This document shows, piece by piece, positions 43,344-53,964 of a stretch of 64,000 nt of DNA. The notes beneath the pieces are model-generated. The model did no database searches and was not told where the DNA came from. It saw nothing but the letters and a program-made list of their open reading frames with translations. Source of the DNA: Xiphydria camelus (taxonomy: Eukaryota > Arthropoda > Insecta > Hymenoptera > Xiphydriidae); contig OY783201.1 in the NCBI GenBank assembly GCA_963678675.1, forward strand, positions 16,671,769 through 16,735,768, written 5' to 3'. The translations under genes were made by a program, and so were the position numbers. The first letter of the stretch is position 1, and each line of letters starts with the position of its first letter.

Positions 43344-43722
43344 TATGTATTAAACGCATAAGCCTGTCTTCCAATGATTGATTCCAATAAATCTGACAGT
43401 GGACGCGCAATCCTCGCACAGTTCTGTATAAATTTTCTAAAGTATCCAGTAACACCCAGAAAGCTCTGTACATGCTTTCTCATTGTAGGTATCAGGAATT
43501 GTTTAACAGCTTTAACTTTCTCTGTTGACGGATAGACATATCCATCTTCTATGACGTGTTCTAAAAATTCGATTTTCTTCTGCAGAAATGAAATCTTTCC
43601 CAGTTGATTATTATGGCCTGCTGCAACTTTCAATGTCTCCTTTAATTTGGCCAATGCATCATCGTCATCTGCTCTGGGAATGATTACGTCATCGACATAC
43701 GTCAAAATAATTTTTTTCTCTT
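43340..43722 (-). pseudogene. Gypsy relic 1 reverse transcriptase, C-terminal half
   Basis: Reads KEKKIILTYVDDVIIPRADD, with the YVDD catalytic motif. It continues through ISFLQKKIEFLEHVIEDGYV, and FLGVTGYFRKFIQNCARIAR of the connection region. The ORF appears to begin at 43783 only because it reads out into the inserted element. Its true upstream partner is at 62031. Confidence 0.85.
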
Positions 43723-44005
43723 TAGGGTAAGTCCAGGATAGTTGGACCACTTTTTTTTGAGGTACTCTAGTATCTTTTTCCATAAATGTATGCTTTCAAA
43801 AATATTAAAATCCCATTAAGAGAACAATAATTGTTATAATCTTCTATACAAGTATTTATTAGAAAGTTGCACGAAAACATAAGCTTAATGCAGTTGCAAC
43901 AAATAATAAATATGATACTGTGGCTCAACTAACTCTTAATAGTCGGGTTAGTTGTACCACTTCATTTGAATGAGACCGACAGAGGGTTAACATGGAATTA
44001 AAACT

Positions 44006-44140
44006 GTACATAGCGAACACCACTTCCATACAACATTGTTCTGCCAGATGTTTACACATCACTTACAAGTTAGAATGACTAATTGATATGTAAATATCTG
44101 GCAGAACAATGTTGTATGGAAGTGGTGTTCGCTATGTATA
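44006..44140. repeat. Hairpin with 55-bp arms
   Basis: The arms ACATAGCGAACACCACTTCC...CTGCCAGATGTTTACACATC are inverted around a loop of about 24 nt (44062-44085). The arms are near-perfect, suggesting a young MITE or inverted duplication. It contains the AGATGTTTACACATC motif seen elsewhere. Confidence 0.8.
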
Positions 44141-44184
44141 GTAAGTGAGTTGGAGTAACTCCTCGTCGATCGGCTCTACTCCGA

Positions 44185-44403
44185 CTCACTTATTTATTTT
44201 TTTTAGCTATCATAAGCCGATTTATTTTAGCTATCAAATCTCGCTCACTAGATGTTTACACATCAGTGTCTCGAGTACTAGTAGACTCGTTTTGTGTTTT
44301 TTTTTTAGCTATCATAAGCCGATCTATTGTAGCTATCAAATCTCGCTCACCAGATGTTTACACATCAGTGTCTCGAGTACTAGCAGACTCGTTTTGTGTT
44401 TTT
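44185..44403 (+). repeat. Two-copy tandem repeat, period about 102 bp
   Basis: The unit TTAGCTATCATAAGCCGAT...TAGATGTTTACACATCAGTG...CTCGTTTTGTGTTTTT is present twice with few differences, so the plus-strand peptide also repeats (SYHKPIYFSYQISLTRCLHI / SYHKPIYCSYQISLTRCLHI). The peptide repeat follows from the DNA repeat; no gene is inferred. Confidence 0.8.
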
Positions 44404-45500
44404 ATTCATTAAATCAATTGTATAATATACATGTATATATGTCATGGCAATATTTCGTAACCTCAAAATACTCTAAAAATACTCTAATAACATCGCACAG
44501 TACAGCATTTAATATTTACAGTAAAATTCTGTAACAATAATATGTACTTACTGGCAGCTTCAATCGGAGTGGATTAATTCACTGCTGTTGCATACCGAGC
44601 CGGTCCAGGTCATCTGTAGATGGCGGGTCGTGGCCGTGGAGCGCTAAACCACTCTGCTTCAAAGGTGCGGAAACGGGTAACAAATAAACTGAACACTGCA
44701 CTCACTATAAGACTGATATGGATATATTCAAGTGATACGTGATGCGTTGATGACTGATACAATTAAGAGAAGGCAAGAGAAGACGCCGGAAGCCTCCTGG
44801 CTTCGTCTTACATAGTTCGGAACGTAGCAACTTTTCGATCAACGGAGGGGATAGCGTGGGCGACGCTATCCACCCTGATTAGCTAATTAGAGGAGAGTGG
44901 TGGAACAGCCGATGACGCTGGGGCTGTCGGAGTCCGTGTCCGAAGGTCGAAGGTACCGTTGTTAACTTTACGCTTTCACGAGCGCCGCACTTACGGATCA
45001 AGAATGTCGACCACGAGGACCCACCAGGCTACCTTGAACGGTTAGTTGTTTCTCTCGTACCTGGATAAGCCGGGTACTGCATTGCCGTATGTCCCGCACA
45101 GAACCGTACGCAGTTATTGGGACCGCTATTTACCGATGGCGGCGCTCGCGGCGCTGCGGAAACATGGCGGATATTAGGCGTTCAGCACGCCGCGTATTTC
45201 AAATTCTGGCGACCAGTAGTATACAGTTGATCCGAATGAATTCGTTTCATTGTTTGTGAAAATAAATGTCTATATCTCGTTCTAATAATGCTCATTTTTG
45301 AAAAAATTTTGGAGCAAATTAACGCTTTTCAATTACGAACCAAACCAAAACGCCAATATCGGCCATGCTTTTTAGTACACGCTTTGCCGCCAGGTACCGC
45401 ATTCATTTCTAGCGTCCCCAATAGGGACCTTGAAATTTTCTTTCGGCCGTGCTTGGTCGGTATTCGAGCAACTTTTACCGGTAGGTAGAAGTCGAGTCGG
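44404..45500. other. No gene recognised
   Basis: Mixed-composition sequence. Around 44560-45080 it is richer in GC and leader- or LTR-like, but no boundaries or primer site could be shown. Short ORFs lack family similarity. Confidence 0.35.
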
Positions 45501-45504
45501 TATA

Positions 45505-45879
45505 CCGTATGTATCATGCCAAATTAAACAAGCAGATATACCGACATTGCCGAAACTTTACCGACGGTCAAGAATTTTATAGTTAGAGTTGGCTTGAGAA
45601 GAGTGCGCTGTGTGTGCTGCGTGAGAGCGAAAAGTGTCAAACGTCTAATTTCCCGATAGCTGTTAATTCAATAGATCGAAGTGTTTCGTCTATTATTCAA
45701 TACTTCGATTTTCCGAATTGACAGCTATCGGGAAATCAGACGTTTGACACTTTTCGCTCTCACGCAGCACACACAGCGCACTCTTCTCAAGCCAACTCTA
45801 ACTATAAAATTCTTGACCGGCGGTAAAGTTTCGGCAATGTCGGTAATTCTACTTGTTTAATTTGGCATGATACATACGG
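45505..45879. mobile_element. 375-bp palindromic MITE, CCGTAT family, TA TSD
   Basis: TA at 45503-45504 and 45880-45881. The arms share CCGTATGTATCATGCC, AATTAAACAAG, TTCTTGACC (inverted), GTTAGAGTTGGCTTGAGAAG and GAAAAGTGTCAAACGTCT, nearly to the centre. Confidence 0.85.
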
Positions 45880-46002
45880 TAGAGTCGGTAGAGTTGGTAT
45901 CAATTCGGGAGATCGAAGCATCTAACCTCGAAGTCGTGGATTTGTGAATTATGGTGAGTAATTACCATTATTCATAATTCATAAATTCACGATTATATAC
46001 AT

Positions 46003-46168
46003 ACGGTACGGTATCCCGTAACAAACTCAACAAGCGACATTTACCGTCGGCAGTATTTGCCAACGGTGCACATACCTATAAAAGACTCAAACACCGTCGG
46101 CAAATACTGCCGAAAAAGAATGTCGCTTGTTGCGTTTCTTACGGGACGTGCGGTATACGGTATTATTG
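46003..46168. mobile_element. Palindromic MITE, CCGTA...CCCGTAA family
   Basis: The inverted arms run through CCCGTAACAAACTC / CCCGTAAGAAACGC, AACAAGCGACATT and ACCGTCGGCAAATACTGCC. A second copy with the same flanks starts at about 63930 and runs off the window end. Confidence 0.65.
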
Positions 46169-46835
46169 TATATATAGATTATTTAGACAGAGATACACAA
46201 GTGTTAGCTGTTTACGGAGCGCGTGGGGAAGCTAGGAGAAAGTGACTAGGCTTGTGTGCGTCACCAATGCTAGCTGCGCTATTAGTATCGTATGTCCCAC
46301 TCTGTACGGGCCAGTTTGAATTTACCTTCGGGGAAGCTTGGTCGGTACTTAAGTGATTTAATACCGGTAGAAGTCGAGTCGGTAGTTAGAGTTGGTGTCA
46401 ATTCGGGAGATCGAAGCGTCTAATCTCGAAATTATGGATTTAAATGGAATGGAAATTACTCACCATTATTCACAAATTCATAATTTCGATGTTAGACGCT
46501 TCGATCTCCCGAATTGACACCAACTCTAACTACCGACTCGACTTCTACCGGTATTAAATCAATCAAGTACCGACCAAGCCTCCCCGAAGGTAACTTCAAA
46601 CTGGCCCGTACAGAGTGGGACATACGGTAAGTTGTATAGCGATTTACTATATCGACATCATCGACAAGAAAATGTAATACCACCCTAGGCCGCAAGCGCT
46701 GAAGTAGCTGCGCACGAATCACTGCGCACTAATCACATCCGGCTTCACATTTTCGTCCCATTTCCCGAAGTTTACCCTCATACCGCCGTAATAGATGTTT
46801 ACACATCAATAACAAAACTTCGTTTTATCACACAA
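46169..46835 (+). repeat. Dispersed repeat ending TAGATGTTTACACATCA, copy 1
   Basis: Collinear in reverse orientation with 63610-63930 when the MITE at 46288-46627 is removed. Shared blocks include GGAGCGCGTGGGGAAGCTAG, CTAGGCTTGTGTGCGTCACC, TTGTATAGCGATTTAC and GCGCTGAAGTAGCTGCGCAC. No protein family was recognised. Confidence 0.7.
46288..46627. mobile_element. 340-bp palindromic MITE with empty-site evidence, TA TSD
   Basis: TA at 46286-46287 and 46628-46629. The ends TCGTATGTCCCACTCTGTAC and (reversed) CCGTATGTCCCACTCTGTAC lead into long arms with GGGCCAGTTTGAA, CGGTAGAAGTCGAGTCGG and CAATTCGGGAGATCGAAGCG. The unoccupied allele of this site is present in the reversed copy near 63790. Confidence 0.9.
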
Positions 46836-46865
46836 AGATCATTTTAAGAAATAGGGGATGCTATA

Positions 46866-47093
46866 TCAACAGCTGCTCGATTTACACCTAATGTACTTGA
46901 AATTACCGCTTCCATTGCATTTTTTAGTGCTTCTGCCGTCCAAGTGGCCTGTTAACTGTGCCCTTTCGTTTATAAGATGTTGGCATAATATTTGCTTGTT
47001 GTTCTCAGTATCACGTGTTGTGTCTTTGTAAAAATGACCGCGAGTTGCCGCTGTTACTTCGCAGAACCAACTAAACATCGGCATTTGTACCAA
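46866..47093 (-). other. Unrecognised 75-residue ORF in the TA-flanked element
   Basis: Peptide with MVQMPMFSWFCEVTAATRGH and a Cys at the end. It contains no family motif I know. It lies between the CCGTAT MITEs and the next nested element. It may be a relic of that element's own gene, but codon evidence is weak. Confidence 0.2.
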
Positions 47094-47450
47094 ATATGGA
47101 TTCTTCGTATTGAATCTATTGGGATCTTACCGATGGGCGGAGCCTAAATCAATGTGGCGGCTTTAAGGTAACATTTTACGCGTGACAGCATAGGGAAAAA
47201 ACTTGTTTGAGTACTGTGACGTGCGTCATTTTTATAAGTATAAGTCCCTAGCATAGATAAGCAGTAGAGAACGCGTAACACTCCCGGGCAGCGTGCAGTT
47301 GACACTGGCCTGCTCGCGGGGGATTGGTTCGGCAGATCGTCAGGCACGTCACGTCGCGCCAATCAGGGGGACCGCCGCGAGTTGCCCCCACTCGACCGTC
47401 ACCGGCCAATAGGGACCGATCACGGTCCCTCGCAGCGCTAGCGCGCTAGA

Positions 47451-47460
47451 TATATAAGAG
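47451..47460 (+). promoter_or_regulatory. Gypsy 2 LTR TATA box
   Basis: TATATAAGAG preceded by GCTAGCGCGCTAGA and, 41 bp upstream, CCAAT. The same promoter is kept in the 3' LTR (TATA at 53700-53707). Transcription would start some 25-30 bp downstream. Confidence 0.65.
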
Positions 47461-47577
47461 CGCGCACAGAGCGTGGGTGGCACTCGACCTCCAGAGCTTG
47501 CACAGCCCTTCTCAGGACTCGAATAGACCGACCAGTCAGCATTTGTGCTCTTTTTCTTTCCCCTCGACCCTTCCTTG

Positions 47578-47865
47578 ATCGCGGCGCTTGGCGCCTTCCA
47601 CCGCTCCTTTCTCCGACCGCGGCGCCTTCGCGCCTTCCACTGCTTCCCTCCGCGGCGTTTTCACGCCTTCTCCGACCGCGGCGCCTTCGCGCCTTCCCTG
47701 CTTCCTTCCGCGGCGTTTTCACGTCTTCCCCGACCGCGGCGCCTTCGCGCCTTCCACCGCTCCTTCCCGCGGCGTTTTCACGCCCTTTTCCTCCACCTCC
47801 TTCCGCGGCGTTCTCTCGCCTTTCCCCGTTTCCTTTCGCAGCGTTTTCACGCTCGTCCGACTGCC
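47578..47865 (+). repeat. GC-rich tandem array in the 5' LTR
   Basis: Alternating modules GACCGCGGCGCCTTCGCGCC and CCGCGGCGTTTTCACGCC repeat many times. The 3' LTR array (60870-61200) has a slightly different order and number of units, showing slippage between the two LTRs. Confidence 0.8.
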
Positions 47866-48315
47866 CGACGACCCATGACGCGGTGTCCCGAGCTGGGGCA
47901 CGCACCGCTCCGGAAGAAGCGCGGAGGAAGGAAGATTCGCTCCCGCCAACAGGCAACGACGTCCGGAAGTTGGCTGCCGGGCAAACCTCGTGGGCCCTTA
48001 ACGGACGCGAAGAAACGGCCGCAGGACCGGCCCGGGTCATCGCCGAGTCGACCCAATCCCGGGACCGGGGGTATTTCACCGGCGCGGCGTTGCCACCTCC
48101 CGACTGCGTGGGACAGGCTTCCGTCTTGGTGGAGTTGCCAAGTCCTCCCCGAGCTAGGTCGGCGACCGACATTCCGACCCCGACTTCCCGGAAGCCGCCG
48201 ACCCCCGGGAAAGGAATCGAAGAGCTCCTCGCCCGCCGAGCAGAGACGACCCCGCACGCCATTCGGAGACTCCTCGTCTGAGTGCTCCCTTTCTTTTCCC
48301 CGAGGCGCGTATCAA

Positions 48316-48335
48316 TTTGGCGCCCAACGTAGGGC
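48316..48335 (+). promoter_or_regulatory. Gypsy 2 primer binding site
   Basis: TTTGGCGCCCAACGTAGGG begins within about 3 nt of the LTR end. TGGCGCCCAACG is complementary to a tRNA 3' terminus ending CCA (the tRNA species is not assigned here). Position and sequence are as expected for minus-strand priming. Confidence 0.75.
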
Positions 48336-48404
48336 TCTCTTCTAAAAAAAAAAAGGAAGAACGAAGGAACCGCAGCAGCAGTTCCCGAACTGCACGACCT
48401 GAGA

Positions 48405-49535
48405 ATGCCACACCTCAGCCGGACACCCAAACCCGGACGCACCGCAACGGGCCGTCCGCAGACACGAGCTATGACCAACACTTCCGGGAGTGGAACTAAC
48501 CCGGTTGCGCCCAGATCCCTATCAGTACCCGGACACAACGACGAGGTCCGCGCCTCAACAAGATGCATGGAGGATCCCCAGAGAAGCACACCTCCCAGGA
48601 CTACGCTAGGCGGAAACCCAGAAGCCGAGCCTATTCACCCAGCGACCGTGGCAACGGCACGACAGGTTCCGCCGAATAACAGCGCCGACTCATCGGAATC
48701 GGACAATCAACTACCCAACCCTATTCCATGCGAACTCGCAACGAGCGACGCCTTAATCGCAGAATGGCGGAAGTTAATGAGGGTGATAGCAGCACCAGCC
48801 ATACCCCTACAGGAATATTCCGGTACGGACTACGAAGATCCGGAGGTGTTCCTCATCGAGTGCGAAGAATACTTCGAGAGGAACCACATCGAAGCATCTC
48901 TCTGGACGCGTAGGGCAAGCCAAGCCCTCAAGGCAGACGCCGAAAAGTGGTGGGCCTACTATAAGGGGTTACGCCTCCCCTGGCAAAAATTTAGAAGTCT
49001 GCTGCTTACTCGCTTCGGCAGCAGCAGCGTCCTTCTGCGTCTGAAAACCCAACTATATTCCCGGACGCAGGGGGAAAAGGAAGCCGTTGGTCCGTTCCTC
49101 CAACGGAAATTCCTGCTCTTTCACCGGGTACATCCGGGAGCAGGCGACGGCGAGATCGTCGCGACACTCCTGGAAACAATGAAGGCTTCTCTCCGTCGCG
49201 CCGTGTGACCCTTCCGGCCGACCAACTTCGAGGAGCTACTTCAGAGGGCTATGGAAGCCGAAATGGACGAAGTAGACCTTCCTACGAGAAGTAACCGGAA
49301 GGAAGAAACCAGCGGCAAGGGCAATGACCCAGGACCCCAGGGGAAGGCCACGGATAAAACAAGGGGCATAAACAGCGGCGGGTTGCCAAGGTGTTGGTAC
49401 TGCCCCGAATACCACCTACATCGGGACTGCCCGGTCTTCGCAGAGCATCGGAGATCTCAAGAGTCGGGAAACTGGAGGAGTCCGGCAACGAACCCCGCCG
49501 CTACCAACGACTCGCCGACCACATTCGACCAATAG
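48405..49535 (+). pseudogene. Gypsy 2 gag
   Basis: ATG at 48405. Residues 1-120 are Pro/Thr/Ser-rich. About 130-265 is a retrotransposon gag capsid region (EYSGTDYEDPEVFLIECEEY, WRKLMRVIAAPAIPL, KADAEKWWAYYKG, FGSSSVLLRLKTQLYSRTQG, GEIVATLLETMK). A TGA at 49206-49208 interrupts it, after which the frame continues through FEELLQRAMEAEMDEVDLP to a Cys/His cluster CWYCPEYHLHRDC, a knuckle-like nucleocapsid motif. It ends at 49535 and overlaps pol, which is in another frame from about 49391, consistent with ribosomal frameshifting or decay. Confidence 0.8.
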
Positions 49536-52500
49536 TTTCCGCGGGGACGGCTTGCCTCGCTCGACAGGACTTGCCACACCTGGCGGTGAGTATCCGGGGT
49601 CTCCCCCTCTCAGCCCTCATCGATTCGGGAGCAAGTCACAATTTTATCCACGCAAGGTGCGTGGCAGATATACGACAATTAAGACCGGGCCCATCAACAG
49701 CTCAGCTTGCGGGGAACCAGGGAGAAATGCCCCTCATCGGGGAAACTATCCTCCACATTCTCATCGGTGGCGTTGCCCTTCCTGGGACCTTCCTGGTCAG
49801 TCCGACCCTAAACGAAGACGTCATCCTGGGATATCCGTGGCTGAAGTCGCACGCGGTGGTGCAGGACTATCAACACGGATACCTCTACGTCGGGACCACC
49901 CGGAGGATGCGAGTATACCTGGAACAACAGGTCGAGAGACCGCGGCCAGCACCAGTTTCTCTCCCCTGGGACGAAATCAAGCAGGAGTTTCCGCACAACC
50001 TCCTGCCGGAATTCCGCAAGGTTCTCCAGGACCATGCGGCCTGCTTCCATCAGGGAGGACGTCTGCAGTAGACCAGAACCATCGCACATGATATTAAACT
50101 ACGGAGCACGCAGCCGGTACGAACCGCAAACTACCGCTACTCTGACCACAAGAAGAGGATCATCCAGAGGCAGATCCAGGAGATGTTGGCAGAGCGAGTG
50201 ATAGAACCGGCTGCGTCCCCGTACAACTCACCAATAGTATTGGCACCGAAGAAGAACGGCACCTCCCGCTTTTGCGTCGACTATCGGCGCCTAAACGGGA
50301 TTACCGAAGATTCGACGCAGGAACTTCCGGTGATCCACGAGGCACTTAAGGACCTGGGGAAGAGGCTCAAGTGTTTACTACGCTGGACATGAAGAGCGGG
50401 TACTGGCAAGTCCCGATGTCAGAGCACGCCAAGCCATACACCGCCTTCTCCTCCCCCGATGGCGGGCAATACCAGTTCCGGGTTATGCCTTTCGGGCTAA
50501 AGGGAGCCCCAGGTACCTTTCAACGCCTCATGAGCCAGGAGGTCCTAACGGAATACTTCCGGAAGTTCTGCCTTGCATATTTAGACGACATTATCATCTA
50601 CTCCCCGGACTGGGAGAGCCACCTGATCCACCTACGAGCAGTCCTCGAGAGGCTGACTGTGCACGGCCTCACGTGCACTCTCAGCAAGTGCCACTTCGGG
50701 ACCCGGGAACTTAAATATCTCGGACACACATCGTGGGACCGGACGGGAATCGAGCACAAGAGGGGCACGTCCTAGCCATAACAGAAGCTTACGCCCCTAC
50801 AAACCGGAAGGAGTTACGGCAGTTCCTGGGAACGTGTAACTGGCTGCGGGAATACGTGCCGAACTTCGCGGAAGTTGCTGCCCCACTTACAGATCTCCTG
50901 AGTAACCAGCGATCCTGGCACTGGTCCACCTTCGCCGCAGGAGCCTTCCACGAGGTTAAGGAACTGTTCAAGAGGGAACTACGGCTCAGCCGACCTGACC
51001 CAACACTTCCATACATCCTACAAACGGACGCTAGCGCAAAAGGGATGAGGGCCCTATTGTACCAGGAATCCGCAACCACGGGGACGCGTCACATAATCAG
51101 CTACGCCAGTGCACGCTTCAACCAGGCAGAAAGCAGGTATCACTGCAATGAGCAGGAATGCCTAGCAATTGTATGGGCAGTAAAGAAGTACCGCCCCTAC
51201 CTGGAGGACACGCACTTCACCCTAAGGACAGACAGCAAGGCACTAACGTGGCTCAACCAGATGCGAGATCACCGTGCCAAGCTGACCCGATGGGCACTCC
51301 TCTTGCAGGAGATCACCTTCCGATTGGAACATTGTCCTGGCAAGCACAATGCCTTACCAGACGCTCTTTCTCGCCAACCAACCAAGACCGAACCACTGGA
51401 TGAGCTCACCCAGCCGGAGAGGATGTTGCCACCGAGCCCGGGGCTGAATCACATCGAGGTCTCAAATCTGGTCAAGGAGATCATAGAGGACCAGCAGGCG
51501 GACCGGGAACTGACGAAGCTGGCACAACAATGCCTCACCAACGAATCTCAAGGTTCCGGAAGCCACGTCGTTCAAGACGGACGGCTGTACCGACGTACCT
51601 CAGACGGGGGCAGACGGTTAATCGTTCCTCAAATCACAAGGCCAAGACTCCTCTACGAACTCCATGAGCAGGCAAGGCACCCGGGGGAAGCCGAAACCAC
51701 ACGAAGCCTTCGAGAATACTACTACTGACCACATATGCAGCAAGACGTCAGACAGTACGTGAGAGAATGCCGGCTTTGCGCCTGCTGCAAAGCTACACGT
51801 CCAGGACCTCCAGACCGGCAGCGCCCACGACAACCCACGGAACCGTGGAAAACTGTCGCCCTGGACTTGATGGGACCATATCCAAGGACCAGTAGAGGGA
51901 AGAAGTTCATCCTTGTTATCACGGACCTCTTTTCTCGATATCCAGAGGCCCACGCTGTCGCGGCATCGGACACGTCACACCTCGTTAAGGTCCTCGACCA
52001 CGAGGTGTGGCCACGCTGGGGTTACCCCAAGGCAATCGTCACGGACAACGGACCCCAATTCATCAGCAACGAATGGTCCGCCAACTGCCAGAGGTGGGGA
52101 GCAGAACCCTGGACAACACCTATCTACCACCCCAGGGCCAATCCAACGGAGCGACGGAATCAAGAAATCAAAAAGGGCCTCCGTATTCGCCTCGCCACGG
52201 GGAAGCACTCTACATGGGATCAATACCTCCCCAATATTCTATTCAACTTGCGCCGGAGGCGCAATGCTGCAACGGGTCTAACACCTACGGAACTACTCCT
52301 CGGGCATAATATCACATGCCCTGGAGAATGGATTCTTCGCAAACAAACAAGGAAGACCCGTGTCCCTCGACAGGAGCGTATAGAGGCAGCCAGGGCACAA
52401 CAAAAAGGCGCTATTTACAACCCACGGACAGCGGAGAAGACGAGGCCCAATACACACCGGGAGGCAAGGTGTACGCACGCCTACATACTCTGTCCAACGC

Positions 52501-52843
52501 GGTCCAAGGCATCCACGCAGGGTTCGCTCCCCGATGGGACGGCCCTCACACCATCTTGGAGTACGCTGGGGGTGGCGTCTACACGGTGCTCCGAGGTAAC
52601 GAGAAGGTGAAAATTCACTTTACTCAACTCAAACCGGCGACATTCCGGACCGAGCCAGCCGCTCCGGAGGGGAATTTTCCGGGGCCCGACAACCAGGGCC
52701 CTCAAGCCGAACCTCACCAATTAGCCCGGCGGAAGAAACGACGACCGAGGAAGGAAGAAGCCCCCCCAACCACGCCACCGGTAACCACAACACATGGCTA
52801 CCAATTGCGGTCTCGCGGACGCGATTCCAGATCCTCGGAGTAG
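49391..52843 (+). pseudogene. Gypsy 2 pol: protease, RT, RNase H, integrase
   Basis: Order: protease (LSALIDSGASHNFIHAR, about 49605), RT (SPIVLAPKKNGTSRFCVDYR; TTLDMKSGYWQVPM; FRVMPFGLKGAPGTFQRLM; CLAYLDDIIIYSPDW, about 50566), RNase H (PYILQTDASAKGM; NEQECLAIVWAVKKY; LRTDSKALTWL), then integrase zinc domain (HEQARHPGEAETTRSLREYY; CRLCACCK), core (ALDLMGPYPRT; AIVTDNGPQFIS; HPRANPTERRNQEIK) and a GPY/F-like tail (FAPRWDGPHTILEY). Breaks are TAG at 50069, a frameshift near 50365, another near 50735, TGA in place of Trp at 51726-51728, and a shift near 52430. The domain order identifies Ty3/gypsy, with RNase H before integrase. Confidence 0.9.
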
Positions 52844-53025
52844 GATCGACTTGGGCATCACAGCAGTGGCCCTTCCTCGTCATCTTGGATAAGATGTTCC
52901 ATTAGCCACAACGCATGGCTACCAACTACGGCATCGCGAACGCAGAGCCCGATCCTCGGAGTAGGGTCAACTTCGGGCACCACGGCAGTGGTCCTCCTCG
53001 TCATCTTGGATAAGATGCCTAATCA
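52786..53025 (+). repeat. Two-copy repeat spanning the pol end
   Basis: ACACATGGCTACCAATTGCG...CTCGTCATCTTGGATAAGAT is followed by a diverged second copy, ACGCATGGCTACCAACTACG...CTCGTCATCTTGGATAAGAT (period about 118 bp). The first copy includes the last pol codons (THGYQLRSRGRDSRSSE). Confidence 0.75.
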
Positions 53026-53034
53026 GTATGAAGT

Positions 53035-53320
53035 ACTTTTATTTTTTCTAATTAGCCTAGAAAAATTTAGGTAAGCTAGTAATAATTTTTTTCCCTTTTG
53101 TAGAACAATACCTTATGAGTAATTAGTATCAAATTCTCTTTATTATTATTAACTTTTGTTGTAATTAATTATGGGAACTTAGGGTAGCTAGTAATTATTT
53201 TTCCTCGTGGTAGAATAATGCATCAGCAGTAATTAGTATAAATTCCTTCCTTTAATTATTATTTTTACTATCACTTTAGAGAAGCTAGGTTGGCTAGTAA
53301 TTATTCCTTTTTCTTCTTTT
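53035..53320 (+). repeat. AT-rich tandem repeat in the gypsy 2 3' region
   Basis: About 2.5 units of 105-115 bp contain GCTAGTAATAATTTTTTTCC, GTAGAACAATACCTTATGAG and TAATTAGTAT. It contrasts sharply with the GC-rich element body. It sits between pol and the polypurine tract. Confidence 0.7.
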
Positions 53321-53452
53321 TATTCAGGATAGTTAAGCCACGTAACACTAAACTAGGATAAGTAATGTTACTGTGTTGTCTCTAAGCTAACGTATGTACA
53401 TAATTCATAGCGGCGCAAACTAGAGCTCCAACGTCTGCGACGGTTGGTAGTC

Positions 53453-53467
53453 TGAGTAGGGGGGAGT
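53453..53467 (+). other. Gypsy 2 polypurine tract
   Basis: GAGTAGGGGGGAGT lies immediately before the 3' LTR start TGACGTACGTC at 53468, the position of plus-strand priming. Confidence 0.75.
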
Positions 53468-53732
53468 TGACGTACGTCATTTTTATAAGTATAAGTCCCT
53501 AGTATAGATAGGCAGTAGAGCGCGTAACACTCCCGGGCAGCGTGCAGTGGACACTGGCCTGCTCGCGGGGGATTGGTTCGGCAGATCGTCAGGCACGTCA
53601 TGTCGCGCCAATCAGGGGGACCGCCGCAAGTTGCCCCCACTCGACTGTCACCGGCCAATAGGGACCGATGACGTTCCCCCGCAGCGCTAGCGTGCTAGAT
53701 ATATAAGAGCGCGCACAGAGCGTGGGTGGCAC
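53468..53732 (+). repeat. Gypsy 2 3' LTR, first part (U3 and promoter)
   Basis: Aligns with 47217-47486 of the 5' LTR with a handful of substitutions and a 2-bp deletion. It is cut at CGTGGGTGGCAC, which is repeated at 60759-60770 after the LINE poly-A tail. Confidence 0.9.
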
Positions 53733-53964
53733 AGTACAGCCTCGACTCTCGACTCGTAAGGATCGTACCTACAAAATTGAAAAGCGCTAACGCGCAACAT
53801 TTCTTGCGCAGGCTTTAGCCTTACTCAGTATAACGTTAGCAACTCTGAACGAACACACCGCGGGCCTTCCCTGTATCACACAGGCGGCCTCGCCACCACT
53901 GGGCCATCCACAGCCCCACCAACAGGGCCGCCGCTACCCATGCGCGCCCCTGTCCAGCTCAACC

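Larger units (their letters stand above)
47217..48314 (+). repeat. Gypsy 2 5' LTR
   Basis: 1098 bp, starts TGACGTGCGTCATTTTTATA and ends GCGCGTATCA. A CCAAT box is at 47406-47410 and a TATA box (TATATAAGAG) at 47451-47460. The body contains a GC-rich tandem array. Long ORFs on both strands (up to 383 codons on the minus strand) result from the GC-rich repeats and the absence of stop codons. Confidence 0.9.

Noticed and set aside
47438..48589. 383-codon ORF on the minus strand and 266-codon ORF on the plus strand
   Set aside because: Both lie in the GC-rich LTR of gypsy 2 and recur in altered form in the 3' LTR. They consist of Arg/Gly/Ala- or Pro/Arg-rich repeats with no domain, and arise from low stop-codon frequency.
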